64,000 nucleotides of DNA, from NCBI RefSeq assembly GCF_016820515.1, contig NZ_JADHDV010000006.1, positions 62,001-126,000 on the forward strand, in the 5' to 3' direction. This document shows, piece by piece, positions 53,405 through 61,471 of the stretch. The DNA is from Pseudoxanthomonas beigongshangi. Lineage in GTDB: Bacteria; Pseudomonadota; Gammaproteobacteria; Xanthomonadales; Xanthomonadaceae. The notes under the pieces are model-generated. The model did no database searches. It worked only from the letters and a program-made list of their open reading frames with translations, and was not told where the DNA came from. Position 1 is the first letter of the stretch. The number at the start of each line of letters is the position of its first letter. The translations under genes were made by a program, and so were the position numbers.

Positions 53405-55059
53405 GGCCGGTGCTGCGCGCCAGCAAGATTGGACGGGTGCTGCTGCGCTACCGACTCGATGATCTGCTCGACGACACGCCCGCCGAGCGCTGGCTGAAAC
53501 TGGCGCGCCCGTTCGTGCCGCGCGCCTCCGCCGAGATCGCCGCGCAGCCGCGCGGCGCGCGCCTGCGGCTGGCGCTGCAGGAACTGGGACCGATCTTCGT
53601 CAAGTTCGGCCAGATCCTGTCCACCCGCCGCGACCTGGTGCCGCCGGACGTGGCCGAGGAACTGTCGCTGCTGCAGGATCGGGTCAAGCCCTTCGACGGG
53701 GACGCCGCGCGCGCCATCGTCGAACAGGTGCTGGGCCGGCCGATCGGCGAGGCCTTCGCCCACTTCGATACCTCGCCGCTGGCGTCGGCCTCGATTGCCC
53801 AAGTGCATGCGGCGACCCTGCCGGATGGCCGCGAAGTCGTGGTCAAGGTGCTGCGTCCGGACATCGAGAGGCAGATCGCCGCCGACATCTCCCTGCTCAA
53901 GTCGGTCGCCGCGCTGGTCGAGCGCGCCCACCCGAGCGCCGACAAGATCCGCCCGCGCGAGATCGTCGCGGAAATCGAATCCACCCTGGCCGCCGAACTG
54001 GATCTGCAGCGCGAGGGCGCCAACGCCAGCGTGATGCGGCGTTTCTGGAAGGATTCCGACGATCTGTACGTACCGGAAATCATCTGGACGCACACCAGCG
54101 AGCGCGTGCTGACCATGGAGCGCGTGCACGGCATCCCGTCCGACGACGTGGCCGCGCTCGACGCGGCCGGCGTGGATCGACGCGCGCTGGCGGCCAAGGG
54201 CGTGCGGGTGTTCTACACCCAGGTGTTCCGCGACAACTTCTTCCACGCCGATGCGCATGCCGGCAACATCTGGGTCGACAGCGATCCGGCGCGCCGCGCC
54301 AATCCGCGCTTCATCGCCCTGGATTTCGGCATCACCGGGCAGCTCTCGCCGGAGGACCAGTACTACCTGGCCGAGAACTTCATGGCCATCTTCAACAAGG
54401 ATTACCGGCGCATCGCCGAGCTGCATGTCGAGGCCGGCTGGATGCCGGCGACCGTGCGCATCGACGAACTGGAAGCGGCCGCGCGCGCGGTGTGCGAGCC
54501 CTACTTCACCCGGCCGCTGTCGGAAATCTCGCTGGCCGAGGTGCTGCTCAAGCTGTTCCGCACCGCGCAGAAATACGAGCTGACCCTGCAACCGCAGTTG
54601 ATCCTGTTGCAGAAGACCCTGCTCAACATCGAGGGCGTCGGCCGCCAGCTGGATCCGCGCCTGGATATCTGGGCGGTGGCGCGGCCGGTGCTGGAGAAGA
54701 TCCTGCTGGAGCGCTACAGCCCGCAGCGCGCGGTGCAGGAATTCCGCAAACGTCTGCCGGAAATCATGACCCACGCGCCGGACATGCCGCGGCTGGTGCA
54801 CGCCTGGCTGACCCAGCAGGTCGAGGGCAGACACGAGCTGTCGATGCGCTCGCGCGATCTGGCCGATCTGGCGACAACGCTGCGCGGCATGCAGCGCCGG
54901 ATCGTCGCCGCGATCCTGGGCGTGGGCCTGCTGCTGGTGGCGGCGGTGCTGTACGGACTGGAAGCCGGCGGCCCGCGCATCTTCTCGGTGCCGGCCTCGG
55001 CCTGGATCGCCGGCATCGGCGGCCTGTGGGCGCTGCTGGCGGCCTGGCCGCGCCGGTGA
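53401..55059 (+). CDS. ubiB: Ubiquinone biosynthesis ABC1/ADCK-type kinase-like protein
   Basis: A 552-residue UbiB protein. The ADCK-specific KxGQ motif is present ([16 protein letters not shown], about residue 73), with the Ala-rich nucleotide loop [14 protein letters not shown], the [10 protein letters not shown] lysine and the DFG-like [11 protein letters not shown] with [10 protein letters not shown]. Two C-terminal transmembrane helices (about residues 500-545) anchor it. UbiB supports coenzyme Q synthesis through ATPase activity. It overlaps ubiJ by 4 bp; a REP pair follows the stop. Confidence 0.96.
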   Translation: MRPVLRASKIGRVLLRYRLDDLLDDTPAERWLKLARPFVPRASAEIAAQPRGARLRLALQELGPIFVKFGQILSTRRDLVPPDVAEELSLLQDRVKPFDGDAARAIVEQVLGRPIGEAFAHFDTSPLASASIAQVHAATLPDGREVVVKVLRPDIERQIAADISLLKSVAALVERAHPSADKIRPREIVAEIESTLAAELDLQREGANASVMRRFWKDSDDLYVPEIIWTHTSERVLTMERVHGIPSDDVAALDAAGVDRRALAAKGVRVFYTQVFRDNFFHADAHAGNIWVDSDPARRANPRFIALDFGITGQLSPEDQYYLAENFMAIFNKDYRRIAELHVEAGWMPATVRIDELEAAARAVCEPYFTRPLSEISLAEVLLKLFRTAQKYELTLQPQLILLQKTLLNIEGVGRQLDPRLDIWAVARPVLEKILLERYSPQRAVQEFRKRLPEIMTHAPDMPRLVHAWLTQQVEGRHELSMRSRDLADLATTLRGMQRRIVAAILGVGLLLVAAVLYGLEAGGPRIFSVPASAWIAGIGGLWALLAAWPRR

Positions 55060-55072
55060 CCGGAAACCGCCC

Positions 55073-55137
55073 TGTAGGAGCGACGTAAGTCGCGACCGGA
55101 TGCCCGCCGCGCTTTCGCGACTCACGTCGCTCCTACA
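55073..55137. repeat. Inverted pair of GTAG-headed REP elements
   Basis: Arms 55073-55095 and 55115-55137 are complementary over 23 bp with one mismatch. Each unit also has its own small GCGAC/GTCGC stem. It is the same family as 19000-19096 but with different stem bases. Confidence 0.8.
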
Positions 55138-55179
55138 ACTGCTCCATGACGATCTTGGCAATCAGCGAGTGATGACCCG

Positions 55180-55932
55180 ATGCGGAAACCGGTATTCCTG
55201 AAAGTATTGCTGGCGATGACGGTCCTGGCGCTCAGCGCCTGCACGCACGTACCGAAACCGGAACACAATCCGCTCGCGCGCTGGGCGTCCTCGCCGAACC
55301 ATGAAGCGCGCAGACCGATCCTGATCGTCATCCACGCCACCGAGCAGAACTCGGTGGCCGAGAGCCTGGAGACCCTGCGGACGGAGAATTCCGGCGGGCC
55401 GGTGAGCGCGCACTACCTGATCGGCCGCGACGGCGAGCGCTACCAGTTGGTCGCCGATGAACTGCGCGCCTGGCACGCGGGTGGCGGACGCTGGGGCACG
55501 ATCACCGACGTCAACAACGTGTCCATCGGCATCGAGCTGGACAACGACGGGCGATCCGAGTTTCCCGCCGGGCAGATCGACAGCCTGATCGTGCTGCTGG
55601 AGGATCTGTGCGAGCGGCTGTACATCCCGCGCACGCAGATCGTCGCGCATGCCGATTTCGCGCCCACCCGCAAGCAGGATCCGGGCACGCGCTTCCCGTG
55701 GAAGCGGCTGGCCGAAGCCGGCTTCGGCATCTGGCCGGCCGCCGACGCGCCACCGGCGCCGGCGGGATTCGATCCCTGGAACGCGCTGCGCCTGATCGGC
55801 TATCCGCTGACCGATCGCGCCGCCACCGTGCGCGCCTTCCATCGGCGCTTCCGCGGCACCGAGACCGACGTGCTGGACGATGAGGATCTGCGCATCCTGG
55901 CGTCGCTGGTGCGACAGTCCACGGGCGAGTAA
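55180..55932 (+). CDS. amiD: N-acetylmuramoyl-L-alanine amidase, AmiD-like lipoprotein
   Basis: A 250-residue Ami_2-type zinc amidase. The lipobox is LSAC (Cys about 20). Zinc and catalytic residues are in LIVIHATEQNS, AWHAGGGRWG, NNVSIGIEL and IVAHADFAPTRKQDPG. A C-terminal segment (about residues 200-250) resembles the peptidoglycan-binding tail of AmiD. It cleaves the MurNAc-L-Ala bond of peptidoglycan or anhydro-muropeptides in the periplasm. ATG 55180 is used. It is a single gene 120 bp after ubiB, convergent with the beta-propeller gene. Confidence 0.92.
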   Translation: MRKPVFLKVLLAMTVLALSACTHVPKPEHNPLARWASSPNHEARRPILIVIHATEQNSVAESLETLRTENSGGPVSAHYLIGRDGERYQLVADELRAWHAGGGRWGTITDVNNVSIGIELDNDGRSEFPAGQIDSLIVLLEDLCERLYIPRTQIVAHADFAPTRKQDPGTRFPWKRLAEAGFGIWPAADAPPAPAGFDPWNALRLIGYPLTDRAATVRAFHRRFRGTETDVLDDEDLRILASLVRQSTGE

Positions 55933-55962
55933 GCGGGTCGCCGCCCGCGCGGAAGATCCGCG

Positions 55963-57123
55963 CTAGCGGCCGGACAGGCCATAGGCGGCCGGCGAGCCGG
56001 ACGTGAACGTCAATCCCGGCTGCGCGACCAGCGTCTCACCGTCCAGCCGGAACACATGCACGCGGCGATCGATCATGCTCTGCGCGAACACCGTGCGTGC
56101 ATCATCAAGGAATCCGACGCCCTGCGCCCAGCCGCCGAATCCGGTTTCCGCCACGCGTCGCAGCCGTCCCGACTCGATGGCCAGCACCACCAGCCGGCTG
56201 TCCGACGAATACAGCGGATGCGAGCGCGGGAGCGTGCTCATGTTCTGCAGGGCCGCGGCCGCATGGCGGCCATCGGGCGCGCAGGCCACGCCTTCCGGTG
56301 ACATGCCGACGGAGGCGGTGTCGATGACCCGCGGCAACGCGCCGCGCGTGTCGATCAAGCTGATCGTGTCGACATCGCCGGTCACCTTGCCGTAATTCGC
56401 GACCACCGCCAGTCCGGTGTCGCCACAGAACGACAGCGCGGTGGGGCCGACGCCGGCGCTCATTTCGTGGCGGGCGGGGAGGACCGGTCGGCCCTGATCC
56501 GCCGCGAGCCAGGCGATCCGCTGGCTGCCTGGCAGGCTCACCAGCGCATGCGCGCCATCGGCGCTGAACGCCGTCGCGATTGGCGCGCTGCCCGCTTCGA
56601 AGCGCACCACCTCGACGACTTCCCAGATGCCGGCGCGTTTCTCCAGCACGCTGACGCTGTCGGCGCCGGTATGCGGCACCCAGGCATGGCGGCCATCCGG
56701 ATGCAGGCTCACCGACGAAGGGGCCGCCACCAGGGTCAGCGTCTGCGACACACGCATCGGTGTCGAGGCCAGATCGATCACCGCCATCGCGGGATTGGCG
56801 GTGAAGGCGCCGGCGCGTTCGGGATCGGCGCGGGTGAAGGCGGTGACCAGCGCCTCGCGTCCGTCCGCACTGATCGCGATGCTGGAGGGCGGTCCCTGGA
56901 AACTGATCGGCACCTCGACTTCGCCGAGCAGGCGCAGTTGTCCGTTGGTGGTGTCGTAGAACGCCGCGCGATCCGGTGCGGGTGTCCCGAGTATTTCCAC
57001 CTCGCCGTTGTTCATCCGCGCCTTGCCGTCCAGGGCGATGCCGAGCACCTGGGCATGCGCGGGCGCGACTGCGAACAGGCAGGCCAGGAGGCACCCTCCG
57101 GCAGATGCGACACGACCAGGCAT
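55963..57123 (-). CDS. Exported YncE-like beta-propeller protein
   Basis: A 386-residue protein with a signal peptide (cleavage after AHA, about residue 24) and repeated strand blocks ending in SADG-, PDGRHA- or GD-type turns (SIAISADGREALV, SLHPDGRHAWVPH, TAFSADGAHALV, VACAPDGRHAAAAL). This is the pattern of YncE/lactonase seven-bladed propellers. No enzymatic residues can be assigned. ATG 57123 starts the signal peptide; the longer open frame adds a less likely N-terminus. Confidence 0.82.
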   Translation of the reverse strand: MPGRVASAGGCLLACLFAVAPAHAQVLGIALDGKARMNNGEVEILGTPAPDRAAFYDTTNGQLRLLGEVEVPISFQGPPSSIAISADGREALVTAFTRADPERAGAFTANPAMAVIDLASTPMRVSQTLTLVAAPSSVSLHPDGRHAWVPHTGADSVSVLEKRAGIWEVVEVVRFEAGSAPIATAFSADGAHALVSLPGSQRIAWLAADQGRPVLPARHEMSAGVGPTALSFCGDTGLAVVANYGKVTGDVDTISLIDTRGALPRVIDTASVGMSPEGVACAPDGRHAAAALQNMSTLPRSHPLYSSDSRLVVLAIESGRLRRVAETGFGGWAQGVGFLDDARTVFAQSMIDRRVHVFRLDGETLVAQPGLTFTSGSPAAYGLSGR

Positions 57124-57237
57124 GGAGGCGCTCCGGAAGAGGGGAGGCCGGAATCCTAAGCGCATTCGCGCCAGCCGCGTGTTCAGCCGGCCGACTTCAT
57201 GAACGCCGGCATGCCGGCGCCGACCGGAAGCGGGTGA

Positions 57238-57254
57238 CTTAAAGCTCTTTTAAT
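57238..57254 (+). promoter_or_regulatory. PmrA-type box upstream of the GNAT-MBL operon
   Basis: CTTAAA-GCTCT-TTTAAT fits the PmrA consensus YTTAAK-N5-YTTAAK except one base, followed after 10 bp by a weak -10 (CAGGAT). An almost identical box lies at 61054-61070. Confidence 0.55.
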
Positions 57255-57309
57255 GCCGCCGGCGCAGGATGCGCCGCGACGCAGTGCAGCCCCCACCCGG
57301 AGGAATCCC

Positions 57310-57840
57310 GTGAACCTGTTCCCCGCTCTCGTGCCACGCGGTCGTGTATCGCCACCCACCTTTCCCGCCACGGCCGGTTACACCGTCGCCCGGGTTTCCC
57401 GTCGCGATATCGAGGTGCTGATGGCGTTGTGCGACCTGCAGCGCGACCGCGGCCGGAGTCCGGCGGCGGACGATCGGGAGACGTCCGCGGGCCTGCTCGA
57501 ACTGATGGAAGCGCTGTTCGATCCACCGCTGCGCGCCTGGGCCTGGATCGCGCGCGACGGCGAGGCCGCGGTCGGTTATGCCGCCGCCACCGTCGGTTTC
57601 TCGCTGCTGGAGCGCGGCTACTACCTGCGACTGGAATCGCTGTACGTGGATCCGGCGCATCATGGCCGCGACGTGGAAGCACGCCTGCTGGCCTCGGCGA
57701 GCGCGACGGCGGTGCAACTGGGATGCTTCGCCGTGCAGTGGCAACAGGACGCTGGCCTGCCGCCGCTGCAGCTCAGCGGCGCCAGCATCGGCGACGGCCG
57801 CTGCGGCATGCTCCGCCTGTCCACTCCGACCGCATCATGA
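57310..57840 (+). CDS. GNAT-family N-acetyltransferase
   Basis: A 176-residue GNAT. Typical pieces are the N-terminal ARVSRRDIEVLMALCDLQRDRG helix region, WAWIARDGEAAVGYAAAT, and YYLRLESLYVDPAHHGRDVEARLLA, where the acetyl-CoA loop Q/RxxGxG/A is degenerate (HHGRDVEARL). The substrate is unknown. GTG 57310 has GGAGGAA 6 nt upstream; the ATG at 57253 overlaps the regulatory box. It overlaps the following metallo-beta-lactamase gene by ATGA. Confidence 0.82.
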   Translation: MNLFPALVPRGRVSPPTFPATAGYTVARVSRRDIEVLMALCDLQRDRGRSPAADDRETSAGLLELMEALFDPPLRAWAWIARDGEAAVGYAAATVGFSLLERGYYLRLESLYVDPAHHGRDVEARLLASASATAVQLGCFAVQWQQDAGLPPLQLSGASIGDGRCGMLRLSTPTAS

Positions 57841-58949
57841 GCCGCGGGCGCCGCCGTTCCTCCCCCCGGCGGCGCCCCGGCCGGCGCGTCGCCGCCTTCT
57901 TCCTGTTCCTGATCGCCGGAATGCTCTACATGTCCCTGTCCGCCTGCAGCACCGTCCCCTATCCGCAGTCACCGCAGTACCGCGAGCGCGCGTTCCACAA
58001 TCCGGTCGAACCACGCCAGCCGGCCACGCGGGAAATCCCCGGTCTGTGGTGGCGCTTCATGTTCGGAAAATCCGATCGCACCGTGCCGCCCGCCGCATTG
58101 CCGGTCCGGAAAATCACCCGTGCGGAACTGGACGCGGCCGCGGATGGCACGCTCTATCGCATCGGCCATTCGACCATCCTGCTGAAGCTCGAAGGCGGCT
58201 ACTGGATCACCGATCCGGTGTTCTCCGAGCGTGCCTCGCCCGTGCAATGGGCGGGACCCAGGCGCTTTCACGCGCCGGCGATCGCACTGTCCGAGCTTCC
58301 GCCGCTCGCCGGGGTCATCCTGTCGCACGATCACTATGATCACCTGGACAAGGCGACGATCCGGGCACTGGCCGCGCGTGCCGAGCGCTTCATCACACCG
58401 CTGGGCGTGGGTGATCTGCTGGCGCGCTGGGGCGTGCCCAAGGATCGGATCACGCAACTGGACTGGTGGCAGTCGGTGCGGGTGGGTGGCCTGCACTTGA
58501 CTGCCACCCCCGCGCAGCATTTCTCCGGACGCGCGCCGTTCCAGCGCAATCCCACCCTGTGGGCCTCCTGGGTCATCGAGACGCCGCGCCAACGGATCTT
58601 CTTCAGTGGTGACACCGGCTACTTCGCCGGCTTCCGCGAAATCGGCGAGCGGCTGGGACCGTTCGATCTGACCCTGCTCGAATGCGGCGCCTACGATCCG
58701 CTGTGGGAAGGCGTGCATATGCTGCCGGAGCAGAGCGTGCAGGCGCACCTGGATCTGCGCGGCCGCTGGATGATGCCGATCCACAACGGCACCTTCGATC
58801 TGGCCTTCCATGACTGGAATGCGCCGATGGAATCGGTCAGCGCGATCGCCGCCGAGCGTGGCGTGGCCTTGAGCACGCCGATGATCGGGCAGGCGGTCGC
58901 GGTAGACGCGCCGCAGGCGTTCACGCCATGGTGGCGCCTGCCGCGTTGA
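57837..58949 (+). CDS. Metallo-beta-lactamase-fold lipoprotein (NAPE-PLD/UlaG-like)
   Basis: A 370-residue MBL-fold hydrolase. The Arg-rich start is followed by a hydrophobic stretch and lipobox-like LSAC (Cys about 38), so it is an anchored or lipoprotein enzyme. Metal ligands are in LSHDHYDHLD (HxHxDH), AQHFSGR, FSGDTGYF and PIHNGTF. The class (COG2220) includes NAPE-PLD, which releases N-acylethanolamines from phospholipids. An action on envelope lipids is possible, but not shown. It is coupled to the GNAT gene by a 4-bp overlap and convergent with the sensor kinase gene 9 bp away. Confidence 0.87.
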   Translation: MSRGRRRSSPRRRPGRRVAAFFLFLIAGMLYMSLSACSTVPYPQSPQYRERAFHNPVEPRQPATREIPGLWWRFMFGKSDRTVPPAALPVRKITRAELDAAADGTLYRIGHSTILLKLEGGYWITDPVFSERASPVQWAGPRRFHAPAIALSELPPLAGVILSHDHYDHLDKATIRALAARAERFITPLGVGDLLARWGVPKDRITQLDWWQSVRVGGLHLTATPAQHFSGRAPFQRNPTLWASWVIETPRQRIFFSGDTGYFAGFREIGERLGPFDLTLLECGAYDPLWEGVHMLPEQSVQAHLDLRGRWMMPIHNGTFDLAFHDWNAPMESVSAIAAERGVALSTPMIGQAVAVDAPQAFTPWWRLPR

Positions 58950-58958
58950 GCGGAGGCG

Positions 58959-60344
58959 TCAGCGTCCCGGATCCGGGAACCGCACCCGGATCGACAGGCC
59001 ACGTCCGTCGAGCCCGTCGTCCAGGGTGACCTCCGCGCCATAGGCCTGGGCGATGCGCCGGACCAGTGACAGGCCGATGCCGCTGCCGCGCTCGCCATTG
59101 CCGTTGCTGCCACGGAAGAACCGGTCGAAGATCTGCGCGCGCTCTTCCCGCGGCACGCCCGGGCCGTTGTCGGTGACGGTCAATTCCACGCACGTGCCGT
59201 CCAGGCCGCGACCACAGGCCACCACCACCCGGCCGCCTTCGCCGCTGTAGCGGATGGCGTTGTCGATCAGGTTGCGCACCAGCACGCCCAGGTCGTCGAG
59301 ATCACCGGACACCGGCGCGACGGCGGTGTTCAGCACGATGGTCTGCTGCCGGCGCGAGGCCATGATCTCGAACTCGCGCACCACCATCGTCACCACGTCG
59401 GCGAGTTCGACCGTCGCGTGGTCATGGCGACGCTGCGAGGCATCGATGCGGGCCGAGTCGAGCAACTGCTGCGCCAGCCGCGACGTGCGTTCGATGCCGT
59501 GGGCGAGCTGGCCCAGTGCCTGCCGGGCGTCGGCCTCGCTGCCGGCGCGCAGCGCGACCTGGGTCTGGGTCTGCAACGCCGCCAGCGGCGTGCGCAGTTC
59601 ATGCGCGGCGTCGGCCAGGAATTGGCGCTCGCCGTGCATCGCGTCGGCCAGCCGGGACAGCAGGCCATTGAAGGATTGCACCAGCGGCTGGATCTCGCGC
59701 GGAATGCCGGCCGTGGGCAGCGGGGCCAGGTCCAGCGCATCGCGCTGCGACATCAGATTGCGCAGGCGATTCACCGGCCGCAGGCTCCAGCCGATCGCCG
59801 CCCAGATCGCCAGCGCCAGCCCCACCATCAGCGCCACCGCCGACAGCAGGGTGATCTTCACCCACCAGGCAACCTCGGCCCGCAATTGCTTGCGCGACAT
59901 GCCGACCTGCACCTGCACGCGTCCGCTGGCGTCGGTGACCGCGTAGACGCGCCAGTTGTCGCCCGCGGTGCGGGTGTTGGCCAGTCCGGTCCGGAAACTG
60001 GGCTGCAGCGGGGTCTTCGGCGCGCCATTGGACGACACGATGCTCTCGCGGCGCTGCAGGCTCCAGACCTGGAAACGGATCTTGTCGAACTTGTAATTGG
60101 GCTGGGCGGGCAAATCCGCCGGCAGTTGCAGGCGCGAACGACCACCGACGGTGTCCACGTCGCTCGGCATCGACATCAGGATCTGCTGGCCGATTTCGCG
60201 CAGCGATTGATCCCAATGCCCGTTCTGCTGCCGCGAGACCTGCACGTACTGGCAACCCAGCCAGATCAGCCAGCCGATCAGGCTGACACCCATCAACGTG
60301 GCCAGCAGCTTGCCCTTGAGCGAATGGTGGCGCCTCATCCTCAT
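58959..60344 (-). CDS. Sensor histidine kinase (QseC/PmrB-like)
   Basis: A 461-residue sensor. Transmembrane helices are at about residues 12-31 and 163-184, enclosing a periplasmic domain of about 130 residues; then HAMP (about 185-238), HisKA with His248 (DAAHELRTPLAALQTQ) and an HATPase (NLIDNAIRYS, VTDNGPGVP, GSGIGLSLVRRI). ATG 60344 overlaps the response-regulator stop as ATGA. The domain plan fits QseC/TctE/PmrB kinases; the stimulus is unknown, with cations, peptides or host hormones known for relatives. Confidence 0.93.
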   Translation of the reverse strand: MRMRRHHSLKGKLLATLMGVSLIGWLIWLGCQYVQVSRQQNGHWDQSLREIGQQILMSMPSDVDTVGGRSRLQLPADLPAQPNYKFDKIRFQVWSLQRRESIVSSNGAPKTPLQPSFRTGLANTRTAGDNWRVYAVTDASGRVQVQVGMSRKQLRAEVAWWVKITLLSAVALMVGLALAIWAAIGWSLRPVNRLRNLMSQRDALDLAPLPTAGIPREIQPLVQSFNGLLSRLADAMHGERQFLADAAHELRTPLAALQTQTQVALRAGSEADARQALGQLAHGIERTSRLAQQLLDSARIDASQRRHDHATVELADVVTMVVREFEIMASRRQQTIVLNTAVAPVSGDLDDLGVLVRNLIDNAIRYSGEGGRVVVACGRGLDGTCVELTVTDNGPGVPREERAQIFDRFFRGSNGNGERGSGIGLSLVRRIAQAYGAEVTLDDGLDGRGLSIRVRFPDPGR

Positions 60345-61006
60345 TCCACCTCGCCGACGCGGTAGCCGAATCCATGCACCGTGGTGATGAAGTCGTCGCC
60401 GAGCTTGCGTCGCAACTGGTGGATGTAGACGGCGATGGTGTTGCTCTCGATGGTGCCGTCGCCGCCGTAGACCAGCGATTCCAGCGCGTCGCGCGCCACC
60501 ACCCGGCCCTGGCGTTCCATGAGTGCCATCAGCGTGCGGTACTCGTGCACGCCCAGCTTCACCGCCTGGCCGCCGCGGGTGACCGCGCGGGCGGCAGGAT
60601 CCAGGACCACGTCGCGGTAGGACAGCACCGGCGCCACCCGGCCCTGGCTGCGCCGCACCACCGCGCGCAGGCGCGCGCACAGCTCGTCGGTCTGGAACGG
60701 CTTGACGATGTAGTCGTCGGCACCGGCGTCCAGGCCGCGCACGCGATCGCTGAGCTGGTCGCGGGCGGTGACGATGAGTACCGGGGTGGTGTCGTAGCGC
60801 TGGCGCAGCGCGTTCAGGACATCCAGGCCGGATCCACGCGGCAGGCCCAGATCCAGCAGGACCGCGGCGAAGGCGTGGTCGATCAGCGCGGTCTTGGCGG
60901 CGCCGGCGTCCTCGGCGCGGGCGACGTCCCAGCCATCCTGGCGCAGTGCGGTGGCCACGGCGTCGCCGAGCATGCGGTCGTCTTCCACCAGCAGGATCGG
61001 GGTCAC
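60341..61006 (-). CDS. OmpR-family response regulator (QseB/PmrA-like)
   Basis: A 221-residue regulator. The receiver domain has VEDDRM and phospho-acceptor Asp52 (LLDLGLPRGSG), Thr in LIVTARD and Lys in YIVKPFQ. The C-terminal winged helix ends in AVYIHQLRRKLGDDFITTVHGFGYRVG. GTG 61006 gives the normal start MTPILLVEDD; a TTG seven codons upstream is the alternative. No Shine-Dalgarno is evident for either. It is first in the operon with the kinase, and a PmrA-type box lies just upstream, implying autoregulation. Confidence 0.92.
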   Translation of the reverse strand: MTPILLVEDDRMLGDAVATALRQDGWDVARAEDAGAAKTALIDHAFAAVLLDLGLPRGSGLDVLNALRQRYDTTPVLIVTARDQLSDRVRGLDAGADDYIVKPFQTDELCARLRAVVRRSQGRVAPVLSYRDVVLDPAARAVTRGGQAVKLGVHEYRTLMALMERQGRVVARDALESLVYGGDGTIESNTIAVYIHQLRRKLGDDFITTVHGFGYRVGEVE

Positions 61007-61053
61007 GGGAATGAGGCCAAGCTTCAAAAGGGAGACGATGTTACCGCCGGGCC

Positions 61054-61070
61054 GTTAAAGCCGTTTTAAG
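61054..61070 (-). promoter_or_regulatory. PmrA-type box upstream of the response-regulator operon
   Basis: On the minus strand CTTAAA-ACGGC-TTTAAC, then 10 bp and TAACAT as a -10 (61038-61043). It has the same layout as the box at 57238-57254. Confidence 0.6.
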
Positions 61071-61086
61071 GGACTTCGGCCATCCA

Positions 61087-61356
61087 CTAGCCGCCCGAAC
61101 AGACCTGGTTGCCGTTCGAGTCTGTTGAACAACTCCGGGAGCGGGTGCTGTCTTTCCAGGTCCGGATGCGTTCGACGCGTGCGGCTTCGTCTCGCTGCCT
61201 TTGCTGCTGCGTGTATTCCGCCTGATCCCTGAAACGCTGCGATTCGGATCGGTGCTTGCTCTCCGCGACAGGGCGTTCCTTGTCCTGCGTGGATGCGCAT
61301 GCTGCCAGCAGGCCAAGCATGGAAATGACAACGATGCGACGAATGCTGATGTACAT
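61087..61356 (-). CDS. Small charged lipoprotein of unknown function
   Basis: An 89-residue lipoprotein: signal peptide with lipobox LLAAC (Cys about 20), then a highly charged Arg/Gln/Glu-rich helix (RFRDQAEYTQQQRQRDEAAR) and a C-terminus with two cysteines (RSCSTDSNGNQVCSGG) that may form a disulfide. No family is recognised. ATG 61356 has a strong aaggagagg at the right distance. It lies between the response-regulator operon and the M16 gene, on the same strand as both. Confidence 0.75.
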   Translation of the reverse strand: MYISIRRIVVISMLGLLAACASTQDKERPVAESKHRSESQRFRDQAEYTQQQRQRDEAARVERIRTWKDSTRSRSCSTDSNGNQVCSGG

Positions 61357-61471
61357 CACCTCTCCTTGTCCGTAAGACCGCTGGTGGGAAAGATGTCGCC
61401 GAGGACACCTGGATGCCGACATAGTCATACCATCTGGCGGCAGGAAAGATGAATGGAATTCGAATAGGGGA

